From an uncultured Clostridia bacterium (lineage in GTDB: Bacteria > Bacillota > Clostridia > Christensenellales > Aristaeellaceae), in the NCBI GenBank assembly GCA_934647305.1, contig CAKUFI010000006.1, positions 1 to 64,000 on the forward strand: DNA of 64,000 bases, in the 5' to 3' direction. A model generated the notes under the pieces. That model ran no database searches, was not told where the DNA came from, and was given only the letters and a program-made list of their open reading frames with translations. Both the position numbers and the translations under genes were made by a program. This document shows, piece after piece, positions 15,563 through 24,395 of the stretch. Numbering within the stretch: position 1 is the stretch's first letter; each line of letters opens with the position of its first letter.

Positions 15563-15853
15563 CGTCGCGAAATGCCGCCCCTGAAAGGGGAGGTGCCCGC
15601 AAAGCGGGCGGTGGGGTTCCAAACGAAGACCCTGAGGGCTTCAATTTATGGCTCTCAGGGTCGTGTTAGGATGCGCGGCAGCAGATGAGTGTAGGCACTG
15701 CCTGATCGACAGAAAATTCCCCGGAGATTCTCCGGGGAATTCGCAGAATTCGGGGAGTCCAATCTATGCTCCCCGAATTCGTCGCCCGAATCGGCGGCAG
15801 CAAGTGGAACCGGGCACTGCCCGGCGGCAGCTAGTGGCCGTCGGCCCTGCCGA
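15563..15853 (+). repeat. Composite repeat with two fixed-loop hairpins and D palindromes
   Basis: Starts with CCCCTGAAAGGGGAGGTG, then hairpin GACCCTGAGGGC/GCTCTCAGGGTC (15628-15662) and stem AATTCCCCGGAG/CTCCGGGGAATT. Next comes hairpin GAATTCGGGGAG/CTCCCCGAATTC (15746-15780), then palindromes CCGGGCACTGCCCGG and GTCGGCCCTGCCGAC. The two hairpins share TTCAATTTATG and TCCAATCTATG loops but not arms. It occupies the space before the permease 3' end. Confidence 0.8.
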
Positions 15854-16744
15854 CTAGCCCTTGACCGCGCCCAGCATGACGCCCTTGACGAAGTAGCGCT
15901 GCAGCAGCGGATAGATGGCCAGGATAGGCAGCGTGGCCACGACGATGGTAACGTAGCGGATCTGGATGGAGACGGCAGCCTTGTCGCTGGAACCCGCGGT
16001 GTCGCCCATGAGCTCGCCGGAGGACTGGATCAGCACGCGGCGCAGCAGCACCTGCATGGGCATGAGCTTCTCGTCGCTGAAGTAGAGCAGCGCGGTGAAG
16101 AAGTTGTTCCAGTGGCCCACGGCGTAGTACAGCGTCAGCACGGCCAGCGTGGGGGTAATCAGGCGCACGGCGATGCGGCCGAAGGTCTGCCAGTCGTTCG
16201 CGCCGTCGATCTGCGCGCTTTCGATGACCTCGTCCGGAATGGCGGAGAAGGCGCTGCGGCAGACCATGACGTTATACGTGGACAACAGGCCGGGGATGAT
16301 CATGACCCAGCGGGAGTTGTAGAAGCCCAGGCTGGTGTTGAGCAGATAGGACGGGATCATGCCGCCCGAGAAGTACATCGTGAAGGCGATGAAGAAGTTG
16401 AAGAAGCGGCGCGGGCCGAAGGTGGGCCTGGACAGCGGATAGGCCGCGATGGCCGTGGCGACCAGGTTGAAGGCCGTGCCCACGACGGTGTAGAAGATGG
16501 TGTTGCCGTAGGCGGTCCACAGGCCCTTCTGGCTCATGACCTGCTTGTAGCCGGCGAGGGTCAGCTCCTTGGGGATCAGGAAAACCTCGCCGCGGTAAAT
16601 CGCCTGCGAGCCGCTGATCGACACGGCGACCACATACAAAAACGGGTACAGCGTCACCACAAAGGCGACGAACGCCATCACATACACGATGGTCATAAAC
16701 AGGCGATCCGAACCGCCGGAGAAGGCTTTGACTTTCTTTTTCAC
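15854..16744 (-). CDS. Sugar ABC transporter permease (YtcP type)
   Basis: This 296-residue membrane permease of the YtcP/MalG class has six hydrophobic segments, the first at about 18-40. The EAA loop is VIESAQIDGANDWQTFGRIA, a diverged form in which EAA is ESA, followed by WNNFFTALLYF. It is the last gene of ABC system 2, 15 bases after the LplB-type permease. Such pairs import oligosaccharides with large binding proteins in Clostridia. The C-terminus YFVKGVMLGAVKG is the usual family ending. No ATPase gene is present nearby. Confidence 0.94.
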   Translation of the reverse strand: MKKKVKAFSGGSDRLFMTIVYVMAFVAFVVTLYPFLYVVAVSISGSQAIYRGEVFLIPKELTLAGYKQVMSQKGLWTAYGNTIFYTVVGTAFNLVATAIAAYPLSRPTFGPRRFFNFFIAFTMYFSGGMIPSYLLNTSLGFYNSRWVMIIPGLLSTYNVMVCRSAFSAIPDEVIESAQIDGANDWQTFGRIAVRLITPTLAVLTLYYAVGHWNNFFTALLYFSDEKLMPMQVLLRRVLIQSSGELMGDTAGSSDKAAVSIQIRYVTIVVATLPILAIYPLLQRYFVKGVMLGAVKG

Positions 16745-16759
16745 GGGTATCCTCCTCCC

Positions 16760-17704
16760 TTACCACAGACTGCTGTCGGTCAGCTTGCGGCAGACCTGGT
16801 TGGCAATGAAGACGAACGCGAAGTTGATCACCGAGTTGAACAGGCCGACTGCCGAGCCGAAGCCGTAGTTGTTGGACTCGATGCCCTTGCGGTAGACGTA
16901 GGTGGACACCACGTCGGCGGTCTCGTAGACGGCGGGGCTGTACATCAGGAAGACCTTTTCAAAGCCCACGCTCATGATGCCGCCCAGCTGCATGATGAAG
17001 AGCATCACGATGGTCTGGGAGATCATGGGGATGGTGATGTAGACCATTTCCTGGAACTTGGTGATGCCGTCGATCTTGCCGGCCTCGTAGAGACTGGGGT
17101 CGATGCCGGTGATGGCGGCGATATAGATGATCGAGTTGAAGCCGAAATTCTGCCAGACGCCCGAGCCCACGTACAGCGTGCGGAACCAGGCGGGATTAAT
17201 CAGGAAGTTCACCGGCTCGCCCCCCATCCTGACGATGAGGTCGTTGACCAGGCCGTGGTTCATGCTGAAGAAGTTGTTGATCATGCCCACCAGCACCACC
17301 GTAGAGATGAAGTGCGGCAGGTAGCTGACCGTCTGCACGACGCGGCGCACCTTACTGGAACGGATTTCGGTCACGCAGATGGCGAAGAGGATCGGCAGCG
17401 GAAAGCCGAAGAGGATCGAATAGATCGAGATGAGCACGGTGTTTCGCACGGTGCGGAACGCGAAGGGCGACTTGAAAAACTGAATGAACCACTTCAGGCC
17501 CACCCAGTCGCCGCCGTAGATGCCGTGACCCGGCTTGAACTGCTTGAAGGCGACGATCGCGCCGGTCATGGGCACATAGCTGAAGACGACGTAGTATACG
17601 ACGATGGGCAGAAACATGAGCAGCAGGAACTTGTCCCGCTTGAACGCCTTGGCAAGGCGCGCTTTCCAGCTCCTTTTGGGCAGAGATGGACTGGCTGTGC
17701 TCAC
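16760..17704 (-). CDS. Sugar ABC transporter permease (LplB type)
   Basis: This 314-residue membrane protein has a basic N-terminus and a first membrane segment FLLLMFLPIVVYYVVFSYVP at about residues 26-45. The family motif GAIVAFKQFKPGHGIYG follows, and the EAA loop is LYEAGKIDGITKFQEMVYIT. It ends with CRKLTDSSLW, the standard LplB ending. It pairs with the YtcP-type permease downstream. The binding-protein gene lies upstream with an attenuator-like hairpin between. Confidence 0.94.
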   Translation of the reverse strand: MSTASPSLPKRSWKARLAKAFKRDKFLLLMFLPIVVYYVVFSYVPMTGAIVAFKQFKPGHGIYGGDWVGLKWFIQFFKSPFAFRTVRNTVLISIYSILFGFPLPILFAICVTEIRSSKVRRVVQTVSYLPHFISTVVLVGMINNFFSMNHGLVNDLIVRMGGEPVNFLINPAWFRTLYVGSGVWQNFGFNSIIYIAAITGIDPSLYEAGKIDGITKFQEMVYITIPMISQTIVMLFIMQLGGIMSVGFEKVFLMYSPAVYETADVVSTYVYRKGIESNNYGFGSAVGLFNSVINFAFVFIANQVCRKLTDSSLW

Positions 17705-17762
17705 AGCAACCCCTCCTTATTTAGTGTATCTTTGCCGGAAAAGCAGCCGGCTGAAAAGGGCC

Positions 17763-17790
17763 GCGGGCAGGCAGCAAGCTACCCGCCCGC
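17763..17790 (-). terminator. Hairpin between binding protein 2 and its permeases
   Basis: On the minus strand GCGGGC pairs with GCCCGC, and the inner GGGTAGC/GCTGCCT arms pair with two wobbles, 15 bases after the binding-protein stop. CCCTTTTC follows. A partial terminator here would allow more binding protein than permease. Confidence 0.55.
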
Positions 17791-17804
17791 AGTCCATGCT
17801 GGTG

Positions 17805-19337
17805 TTATTCGGCGGCGGCGCGATCCGCGACGGCCTGCTTGACGGCGAGGAGCTCATCCACGCCCATGGCCTTGACGGCGCTGACGTAGGAATCCCACTC
17901 GTCGAGGGAGCGGGTGCCCATGATGAAGCCGGTCATCTGCTCGTCGAAGTAGGTCTCCAGGTCGGTGTTGTAGGCGTTGACGATCTCGTTCTCGTCGTCG
18001 TTCATGTAGGAGTAGCCCAGGGTGGGGTTCTTCACATAGGGGGCCATTTCGTCGATGGCGGCGCGCACCTGGTTGCACTGCTTGGAGCCGTAGAGCTGAT
18101 AGGCGTTCGGAAGCGCCATGCAGTTGTAGCCGCAGTTGCCCAGATAGTTGTCCTTGTCGGCATAGTAGACGTCGGTGAACTGATACTCGCCGTCCACGAT
18201 GTTGTAGTCGACGCCCTCGATGCCGTACCAGGTCAGGATGCCCACCTCTTCGCTGAACAGGTAGTCCAGGAAGGCGAACGTGGTCTCGGGATCGGCGCAG
18301 GTCGAGGTGATGCCGAAGCCGCCGCCGGAGTAGACGTTGCGGCCCCAGCAGACGGGCTGATCACCGGTGCCCGGGCCTTTGATGGCCATGGGAACCATGA
18401 TGGGCTCGTCCACGTTGAACTGCCAGTCGGGATCGATGGTCTGGGAATAGCCGGTGCAGTTGGAGACGAAGTGCAGGGTCGCGCCGTTCTGGTTGGCGGT
18501 GTACAGCGCGGTCTGGGTGTCGTAGTTGGCGGTGGAGAACTCGTTGTAGATCAGGCCGTCGGCGTACGCCTTGTGCGCCCAGGTCAGGAAGTCCTTATAG
18601 CGGTCGTCGATGGCGGTGCAGATGACCTTGCCGTCCTCGAGCATGTAGTTGCCCTCGCCGCCCAGGCCCCAGTACATGCGCATCAGGCCAATCATGCCGG
18701 CGCGGATGAACAGCGGAACCTCGTCGGTCGCGTCGCCGTTGCCGTTCATGTCGTTTTCCTTGACCTTGTACAGGTACTCGGTCAGGGAATCGATGTCGGT
18801 GATGTCGGCGGCGGTCATGCCCAGATGCTCAAGATACAGGCGGTTGACCATCATGCAGCGCATGTTCGCGTCGGCAGGGGTCAGGGTGGGCACGTAGTAC
18901 ATGCCGCCCGCGGGGGTGGTCAGGGAGCCCTTCAGGGTCGGATACTTCTCAAAGTGGTGCTTGATGTTGAAGCCCAGGGTCTCATAGTACTCGGCCAGGT
19001 CCAGGAACAGGCCGGAGTTGGCGTAGGACATATCGGTGTCCGCACCGGGCAGGCGCACGATGTCGGGCAGGTCCACGCCGGCGGCCAGGCGGGGCTTCAC
19101 GGCGTCGTTGTAGGCGGAGTTGTCCAGGATCTCCATGTCCAGCTCGATGTTGGCGTTCTTGAGCACCTGCTGCCACCAGGTCATCTCGCCGAAGTTGTAC
19201 TGCAGAGAGCCGGAGTTGGTGGTCAGGATGGAGATGGTCTTGGTCTCCTCGGTCACGGGGGCCGTGCCGTCATAGGCCAGCGCGGACGGAACCACGAGCA
19301 GGCACACGAGCAGCAGGCAGACGATTTTCTTCATCAT
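17805..19337 (-). CDS. Large extracellular sugar-binding protein (LplA type)
   Basis: This 510-residue secreted binding protein belongs to the large family-1 group that accompanies LplB/YtcP permeases. The signal peptide MMKKIVCLLLVCLLVVPSAL is probably cleaved after ALA, and no lipobox cysteine follows. MTWWQQVLKNANIELDMEIL is the typical early region. ATG 19337 follows AGGAGG by nine bases; an in-frame extension upstream lacks support. It is the first gene of the ABC-2 operon behind a TTGACG-N18-TATAAT promoter, and the membrane AraC regulator lies upstream. The ligand is unknown, presumably an oligosaccharide. Confidence 0.93.
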   Translation of the reverse strand: MMKKIVCLLLVCLLVVPSALAYDGTAPVTEETKTISILTTNSGSLQYNFGEMTWWQQVLKNANIELDMEILDNSAYNDAVKPRLAAGVDLPDIVRLPGADTDMSYANSGLFLDLAEYYETLGFNIKHHFEKYPTLKGSLTTPAGGMYYVPTLTPADANMRCMMVNRLYLEHLGMTAADITDIDSLTEYLYKVKENDMNGNGDATDEVPLFIRAGMIGLMRMYWGLGGEGNYMLEDGKVICTAIDDRYKDFLTWAHKAYADGLIYNEFSTANYDTQTALYTANQNGATLHFVSNCTGYSQTIDPDWQFNVDEPIMVPMAIKGPGTGDQPVCWGRNVYSGGGFGITSTCADPETTFAFLDYLFSEEVGILTWYGIEGVDYNIVDGEYQFTDVYYADKDNYLGNCGYNCMALPNAYQLYGSKQCNQVRAAIDEMAPYVKNPTLGYSYMNDDENEIVNAYNTDLETYFDEQMTGFIMGTRSLDEWDSYVSAVKAMGVDELLAVKQAVADRAAAE

Positions 19338-19432
19338 GTGGGGTATCCTCCTTGTCAGAAATGAGACTGCGGCCGCAGGCTGCGCAGACCGGCGGCATTC
19401 GGGAGAGGTGATCACGTCCCCTTCTGTTTCCG

Positions 19433-19462
19433 ATTATACCTCCGTTTTAACAAAAACGTCAA
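19433..19462 (-). promoter_or_regulatory. Promoter of ABC operon 2
   Basis: On the minus strand TTGACG (19462-19457) and TATAAT (19438-19433) are 18 bases apart, and a 13-bp inverted repeat lies directly upstream of the -35 box. Confidence 0.75.
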
Positions 19463-19464
19463 TA

Positions 19465-19500
19465 TACAAATGGTGACAGCGCCCGCCGTCACCATTTGTA
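19465..19500. promoter_or_regulatory. 13-bp inverted repeat upstream of ABC operon 2
   Basis: TACAAATGGTGAC (19465-19477) pairs perfectly with GTCACCATTTGTA (19488-19500) across ten bases. It ends two bases from the -35 box of the binding-protein promoter and 19 bases from the AraC regulator stop. It may be the AraC activator site, a terminator for the regulator gene (CCGTTTTTT follows on the plus strand), or both. Confidence 0.6.
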
Positions 19501-19518
19501 CACCGTTTTTTCACGGAA

Positions 19519-21537
19519 TTATGCGCTTTTGTGCCACTCGCTCGGGGTACATCCATAAATTTTCACAAAGGCGCGCTTGAACGTGGGATAGCTCAGCAGG
19601 CCGATCTGCTCGCCGATCTGCTGGAAGTTCAGCGTGCCCTCTTCAATCAGCTCCAGCGCCCGCGCCATGCGCAGCTTCATCAGGTAGTCCGAGAAGGTCT
19701 CGCCGGTCTGCGCCTTGACCGCCTTGGAGATCAGCGTGCGGTGCATGGAGAAGTGGTCGGCCAGGAAGTTGACCGACATCTCGGGGTTGGCGAAGTTTTC
19801 CTCGATGTAGCGGCAGATGTCGCCCGCGGTCTCGGCGGCCACGCTGGGCCGGTCGGCGGTCAGAAAGCGGCACAGCGCCTGAGGAAGCTCGGTCAGCAGC
19901 GCGCGAACCTCGGCCTCTGAGCCGCTCTCCTGCACGAGGGCGCGATACCTGAGCAGATAATCGCCCGCGTCGAAGCCGCAGTCCCCCGCCACCTGCACCA
20001 GCAGCCACAGCACCGCGTCCGGGTTGTACTCGTCCAGCGCCTCGGCCACCGCCTGCGCGCTCTCCTCCCGGCGGCCCGAATAGACGCGGCTGAGGATCTT
20101 GCCCTGCGCCATCGTGGGCAGGGTGAGCCAGCTGCGCTTTTCCTCCTCCAGGCGCTTGCGCAGCGACAGGTAGGCGCCGTGGATGTCCTTCGGGCGGTAA
20201 AGCGCGTCCGAAATCACGTGCAGCGCGCTCTGCAGGCGGTTTTCGAGCAGCTCACGCCCGTTTTCAAGCGCCTGCTCGTCGCTGAACCAGTACAGGTACC
20301 AGCGCTGCCGGTCCAGTCCGGCGTAGCAGCTGTTCTCGCACTCGGTCAGGTAGCGCTCGGCGGGGGGCGTCTGGTCGTCGGCCCCGGTCTGCTTCGGCGT
20401 GCAGGCCACCATCAGGAAGGGCTTGCCCGCGCCGATCCAGGGAAAGCCGTAGCGGATATACTCGCCCTCGAAGTCGAAATCCGGGTTGGTCAGCATGCCC
20501 AGGATCATCTCGTTGCGCATCAGCGAGAGAAAGTGCCGCCGCGCCTGCCGCAGGGAGTCGTTTTCGCGGCTCTGGCGCTCGCTCTGCCGGGCGAACGCGT
20601 CGACATAGGCGTATATAAATCGGTAGGGATCGTCGATGTCGCGCGTCTCGCCGCCAAAGCGCGTAATCATCTCGTTGACCGGGCGCAGCGACGCCCAGGT
20701 AAGCACCAGCGCCAGGAGAGCCGACGCGCACAGCACGGCCAGCAGCAGCGCCGCGTAGGTCAGTATGGTCGCGCTCCGCCCCGCCTCGCGGTAGCTTTCG
20801 TAGTACACCGTCGCCTGAAGATCCACGCTCCGGCTCGCGCGGGCAACACTTACAGACTTTGGTCTGTTTTCGTCAAAAGCGACCAGAGTCTGTTTGTTGA
20901 ACGTCACCTCGCACCCGGTCGCGTGCTCGCCCAGCATCGCCAGAAAGGCCGCGGTCACGTCCTTCTTTGAAAACTGCAGCGCGATCACGGTCTTGTCGCG
21001 GCGGCCGTTGAAGTCCTGCAGCGTCATCAGGCAGACGTCCTCTCCGCGAGGCGTGAGCACGGCGGGCGCGGTGTAGCCGCCCGAGGCGTCGATGCTGAAG
21101 TCGCTCGAATAGACCTGCCGCCAGCGGTTGAGCGTGTACCAGCCGGTTTTGCTGATGACGCTGTTCATCGAGGGGGTGATGATGACGAGGTCGTCCAGCA
21201 GCGGCTGCGAATAGACCTTGCCGGCCAGGTCGCTGACCACCTCCAGGCGCTTGAGCCCGGTGAATTCATCCTCATAGGCCTTGGCCACGTTGCGATAATG
21301 CTTGTACCAGGTCGCGCCGAAGATGCTGTTGCCCACCCGCACCGCCGACTGCATGTGCTGCTCCAGGTAGATGAACGCGCGCTCGGTCTCGTGCTCGAGC
21401 TGGCGGTTCCAGTCCGCCTCCTCCCGCTCCACGCTGCGCGCGTACGCGCTGACCACCACAATGCCGCTGAGCACGGCAAAGCTCAGGAAAAACGCGAGGA
21501 ACGTAACCAGGCTGCGGCGATTGGTGTAGCGCTTCAT
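19519..21537 (-). CDS. Membrane-bound AraC family regulator with extracellular sensor
   Basis: This 672-residue protein of the YesS class has transmembrane segment 1 at about residues 9-33, an extracellular sensor region to about 250, and segment 2 near 255-283 (LTYAALLLAVLCASALLALV). A cytoplasmic linker follows, and a C-terminal AraC DNA-binding domain (SDYLMKLRMARALELIEEGT, QQIGEQIGLLSYPTFKRAF, GCTPSEW). It combines sensing and DNA binding in one chain, replacing a two-component pair. It is transcribed toward ABC operon 2, which it most likely activates. ATG 21537 is preceded by AAAGGAG; the frame is open further upstream through repeat DNA, which was excluded. Confidence 0.92.
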   Translation of the reverse strand: MKRYTNRRSLVTFLAFFLSFAVLSGIVVVSAYARSVEREEADWNRQLEHETERAFIYLEQHMQSAVRVGNSIFGATWYKHYRNVAKAYEDEFTGLKRLEVVSDLAGKVYSQPLLDDLVIITPSMNSVISKTGWYTLNRWRQVYSSDFSIDASGGYTAPAVLTPRGEDVCLMTLQDFNGRRDKTVIALQFSKKDVTAAFLAMLGEHATGCEVTFNKQTLVAFDENRPKSVSVARASRSVDLQATVYYESYREAGRSATILTYAALLLAVLCASALLALVLTWASLRPVNEMITRFGGETRDIDDPYRFIYAYVDAFARQSERQSRENDSLRQARRHFLSLMRNEMILGMLTNPDFDFEGEYIRYGFPWIGAGKPFLMVACTPKQTGADDQTPPAERYLTECENSCYAGLDRQRWYLYWFSDEQALENGRELLENRLQSALHVISDALYRPKDIHGAYLSLRKRLEEEKRSWLTLPTMAQGKILSRVYSGRREESAQAVAEALDEYNPDAVLWLLVQVAGDCGFDAGDYLLRYRALVQESGSEAEVRALLTELPQALCRFLTADRPSVAAETAGDICRYIEENFANPEMSVNFLADHFSMHRTLISKAVKAQTGETFSDYLMKLRMARALELIEEGTLNFQQIGEQIGLLSYPTFKRAFVKIYGCTPSEWHKSA

Positions 21538-21564
21538 GTCGGCTCCTTTCAGGGAACGAGAGAA

Positions 21565-21640
21565 GGAACGTTCGAGAGGCGGCTTTTCTGAGAAAAGCCC
21601 CTCTCGAGCTCTCCCGAAAAGCACCTGCAAGAAAAACACT
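21565..21640 (+). repeat. Palindromic repeat A
   Basis: GGAACGTTCGAGAGG, inner stem GGCTTTTCTG/AGAAAAGCC, right arm CCTCTCGAGCTCTCCC and tail GAAAAGCACCTGCAAGAAAA. It is nearly identical over its core to 4526-4590 and 44462-44538. It lies in the leader region of the AraC regulator gene. Confidence 0.85.
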
Positions 21641-21764
21641 GTACTTCTCAGCCTGCGTGGTTTTTGCAAGCAGAGATACTCGGGGCGGCTCCTCAAAGCG
21701 AACAGAACGCCCGATCTGTTTCGCCGCGAGAGGCGAATTGCGTTCTCGAGGCAAACGTCGCTTT

Positions 21765-21949
21765 GCTTATGTAAGTGCAACCGGATGGGTGTTGCCTCCG
21801 GCAGCGGAAGCGCCCCGAACGCCAAGCCTCTGGAGGTAGATTGCCGCCTCAAGACAGGCCCTATCCGCTTATGTTAACATAACCGTATGGGCGTTGCCTT
21901 CGGCAGCGGAAGCGCTCCGAATACCAGGTCGCGGAAATTGCCGCCTCAA
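21765..21949 (+). repeat. Imperfect tandem repeat, about 102-bp period
   Basis: Two copies of about 85 bases begin GCTTATGT (21769 region and 21867) and share GGGTGTTGCCTCCGGCAGCG or GGGCGTTGCCTTCGGCAGCG, GGAAGCGC and TTGCCGCCTCAA. Differences include paired changes inside a small GCC/GGC stem. No open frame or RNA gene is evident in the whole 21641-22088 gap apart from these copies. Confidence 0.6.
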
Positions 21950-22088
21950 ACGGACGCGGCTCCCATCCTGCGCGCAAACCGGCGCGATTCTGACCCGATA
22001 GAGGCCGAAAAAGCGCGCATTTCGTCTCGATTTCGCCCCTTAAAATGAGGGCATGGGGAGAGAGCGCCGCCCCCTCCCCGAAAAAGCG

Positions 22089-23159
22089 TCAGGTCTTGTC
22101 GGTCTTGTGCCAGGTTTCAAACAGCGTCTGCCACACGTCCAGATGCGCCTCGCAATCCAGGTAGTGCGGGAAAATCTGCTCACCGAAGCGGCTGGCCGCA
22201 CTTTCGTAATTGGGCCTTACTTCCTCGCAGAAGGCGCGCCATTCCTTCATCCACGCGTCCTCGTTCTGCAATGTGACGCTTCGCGCCTCGAAGCCCGCGA
22301 GGATGGCCTCTTTGCGCTCGCCCTTCGCCAGCTCAATCCCGGTGAGCCGCTCGTTGGGCACGACCGGCAGGTACTCGACCGCAAGGCCTTCCTTCACTTC
22401 CACGCGCAGCATCAGGCCGCTGTGCCAGTGCGGGTGCTCGAGGTAGTGTACGAAGTTGAAGTTGCCCGTGCCGTACACGATCTGACCGCCGTGGTAGGTT
22501 TCATGGCAGCCGACGCAGTGGCTGTGCTGGCAGAGAATCAGGTCGGCCCCGGCGCGCACCATGGCGCGGCAGGCCTTGCGCAGGCGGGGCGACGGGAACT
22601 GGCTCTGCTCCTTGCCGCCGTGATACATGACGATCACGTAATCGGCCTTCGCCTTCGCCAGGGAAATATCCTCCATCGTGTCGAAGGGATCGAAGGGGTT
22701 CGCGCCGTAGTGATGCGGCAGGGCGTAGCTGTACTCGTGCTCGCACACCGCCAGGATCGCCGCGCGCACGCCGTCCTTTTCAAGGTACACGGCCCTGCGG
22801 GAGTCCTGATCGTTCTCGCCGGTGCCGAAGGGGATCATGCCCGCGTCCCGAATGGCCTGCTCGGTCTCGCGCATCGCCGCCTCGCCGAAGTCCATGACGT
22901 GGTTGTTGCTCATGCCCAGGTGGGTAAAGCCGCACTCGGCCAGCACACGCGCGTGCTCCGGCCTGCCCTTGAGGTTGGGGCCGCACTTGCGGATGGGCGT
23001 GTCGGCGTTGGTCAGCGCGCACTCCAGGTTGGCCACAGCAAAGTCGGCCGCGCGGAGGGCCGGAAGGGTATCCCCCATCAGCTCGGCGCAGTCCTGCCGG
23101 TCAAAGGTAGCGGTCGTGTACTCGGTGGGTACGATGTCGCCGCAAAGAATCAGCTTCAT
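22089..23159 (-). CDS. CapA family metallophosphatase-like protein
   Basis: This 356-residue protein carries the PGA_cap fold: MKLILCGDIVPTEY at the N-terminus, ADFAVANLECALTNADTPI, FTHLGMSNNHVMDFGEAAM and later VIVMYHGGKEQ and ILCQHSHCVGCHE. These metal-ligand motifs are those of CapA-like calcineurin-type phosphatases. Family members linked to polyglutamate capsules are usually membrane proteins, but this one has no signal peptide, so a cytoplasmic hydrolase is more likely. It starts four bases after the alpha/beta hydrolase stop, behind GGAGGAAG, so the two form an operon. The substrate is unknown. Confidence 0.88.
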   Translation of the reverse strand: MKLILCGDIVPTEYTTATFDRQDCAELMGDTLPALRAADFAVANLECALTNADTPIRKCGPNLKGRPEHARVLAECGFTHLGMSNNHVMDFGEAAMRETEQAIRDAGMIPFGTGENDQDSRRAVYLEKDGVRAAILAVCEHEYSYALPHHYGANPFDPFDTMEDISLAKAKADYVIVMYHGGKEQSQFPSPRLRKACRAMVRAGADLILCQHSHCVGCHETYHGGQIVYGTGNFNFVHYLEHPHWHSGLMLRVEVKEGLAVEYLPVVPNERLTGIELAKGERKEAILAGFEARSVTLQNEDAWMKEWRAFCEEVRPNYESAASRFGEQIFPHYLDCEAHLDVWQTLFETWHKTDKT

Positions 23160-23163
23160 ATAA

Positions 23164-24174
23164 TTACTTCCTCCATCCGGTCAGTCGGTCGAACACCGGC
23201 CAGGCGTCCGCCGCGTAGAAGCGATGGCCTTCCTTGCCCACGACGTGCTCGAACTTGTCCGCAGCGCCCGCCGCACGATAGGCCGCGCGGGTCACGTCAG
23301 CCTGCTCCTTCGCCGAGTCGATCGGAAAGATGCCGTCGTGCTGGCCGCTGACCACGATCATCGGACGGGGCGCAATCAGCGCGCCCAGATCGCCCATGTC
23401 GAAGTCCTTCATGATGCCAGGCACGTAATTGCAGATGCAGTGATGCTGCGCGCCGATCGAGGGCAGATAGCCGCAGAACGCGCAGGAGGGCATGGCCGCC
23501 GCGATTCGGGTGTCCAGCGCCGCAGCGTAGATGGTGGCCGTGCCGCCGCCCGAGTTGCCCATGAGCGCGATCTTGTCCGCGTCGATCATCGGGAAGTGCG
23601 CCAGCACCGTATCGATGGCGCGGGACACGTCCCAGCAGCGCTCGCCGATCAGCGTGCGGCCCAGCAGCATGGCCTGAACCGCCGGCTGGTGGCAAGCGGG
23701 GCCGTCGGGCGTACCGCCGCGCTCGCCGAAGCCGCGCTGATCCAGCGCCAGCGCCGCCTGGCCGCGGGCCACGATCTGGCGCGCAAAGTCGCGGTCGCCG
23801 CCGTTGATGGTCTCCTCGTCGCCCGGATACTTCGGACGGCCCAGCGAGATATGCATGCCCGTGGCGTGGCCCTGCAGGCAGATGATCAGCGGCAGCTTGC
23901 CCTCATAAGCCTTGGGCAGCACCAGGTGGCAACCCACGTCCACGTCCTCCTCGCTCGTGAAGACGAAGCGAATCTCAGTCTTGTCCTCTTCCTCGTGCGT
24001 CCACTCGATGCGGAAGTTCTCCTCGCACCTCGTCAGCGGCAGACCCAGCACCTCGGCCAGGCGCGCGCGCGCCTTCTCCTGCCAGGCGGCGAAATCCTCG
24101 CCCTCCTGATAGCGATAAGCCGGCTTGATTTCCTTCATCAGATTCAAATGTCTTACCTGCGGATCCAGAGACAT
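23164..24174 (-). CDS. Alpha/beta hydrolase (carbohydrate esterase-like)
   Basis: This 336-residue hydrolase has a nucleophile elbow GNSGGG (Ser), a catalytic Asp in VVSGQHDGIFPID and a catalytic His in GKEGHRFYAAD, all in canonical order. The pattern LPLIICLQGHATGMHISLGR and ALALDQRGFGERGG resembles acetyl-xylan-esterase and dienelactone-hydrolase-like proteins. It is cytoplasmic, with no signal peptide. The second ATG (24174) has GGGAGG seven bases upstream; the first ATG (24180) is too close to that site. It forms an operon with the CapA-like gene. An ester-decorated sugar is a reasonable but unproven substrate. Confidence 0.87.
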   Translation of the reverse strand: MSLDPQVRHLNLMKEIKPAYRYQEGEDFAAWQEKARARLAEVLGLPLTRCEENFRIEWTHEEEDKTEIRFVFTSEEDVDVGCHLVLPKAYEGKLPLIICLQGHATGMHISLGRPKYPGDEETINGGDRDFARQIVARGQAALALDQRGFGERGGTPDGPACHQPAVQAMLLGRTLIGERCWDVSRAIDTVLAHFPMIDADKIALMGNSGGGTATIYAAALDTRIAAAMPSCAFCGYLPSIGAQHHCICNYVPGIMKDFDMGDLGALIAPRPMIVVSGQHDGIFPIDSAKEQADVTRAAYRAAGAADKFEHVVGKEGHRFYAADAWPVFDRLTGWRK

Positions 24175-24242
24175 ACTCATTCCTCCCTTATTTCTGCGTG
24201 GTGAACCGCCCTCATTATACCGGGTCAGGAGGGGAAAAGCTA

Positions 24243-24286
24243 GTACGAATTTGACACGACGTACAGTTTATTGTACGATTTTGACA
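24243..24286 (+). promoter_or_regulatory. Promoter with 30-bp-spaced direct repeat
   Basis: GTACGAATTTGACA and GTACGATTTTGACA begin 30 bases apart (24243 and 24273). TTGACA at 24251 is followed after 17 bases by TACGAT, a plausible promoter for the secreted zinc-motif protein. The region also lies upstream of the divergent hydrolase operon, so the repeats may be a shared operator. Confidence 0.45.
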
Positions 24287-24395
24287 TCGTTTGATAAAAT
24301 ACAGGCGGCGCTTTTTGCACAGGTGCTTGTTCAGCGTCCCGCATTGTGTTATAATCAGCTTACAGGTATTTTTACGGAAAAAAGGTGTGCTGCGC

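Noticed and set aside
21641..22088. Hidden gene or tRNA in the 450-base gap after the CapA-like gene
   Set aside because: No frame with a ribosome site, no cloverleaf and no T-loop sequence was found; only the 102-bp tandem repeat is recognisable.
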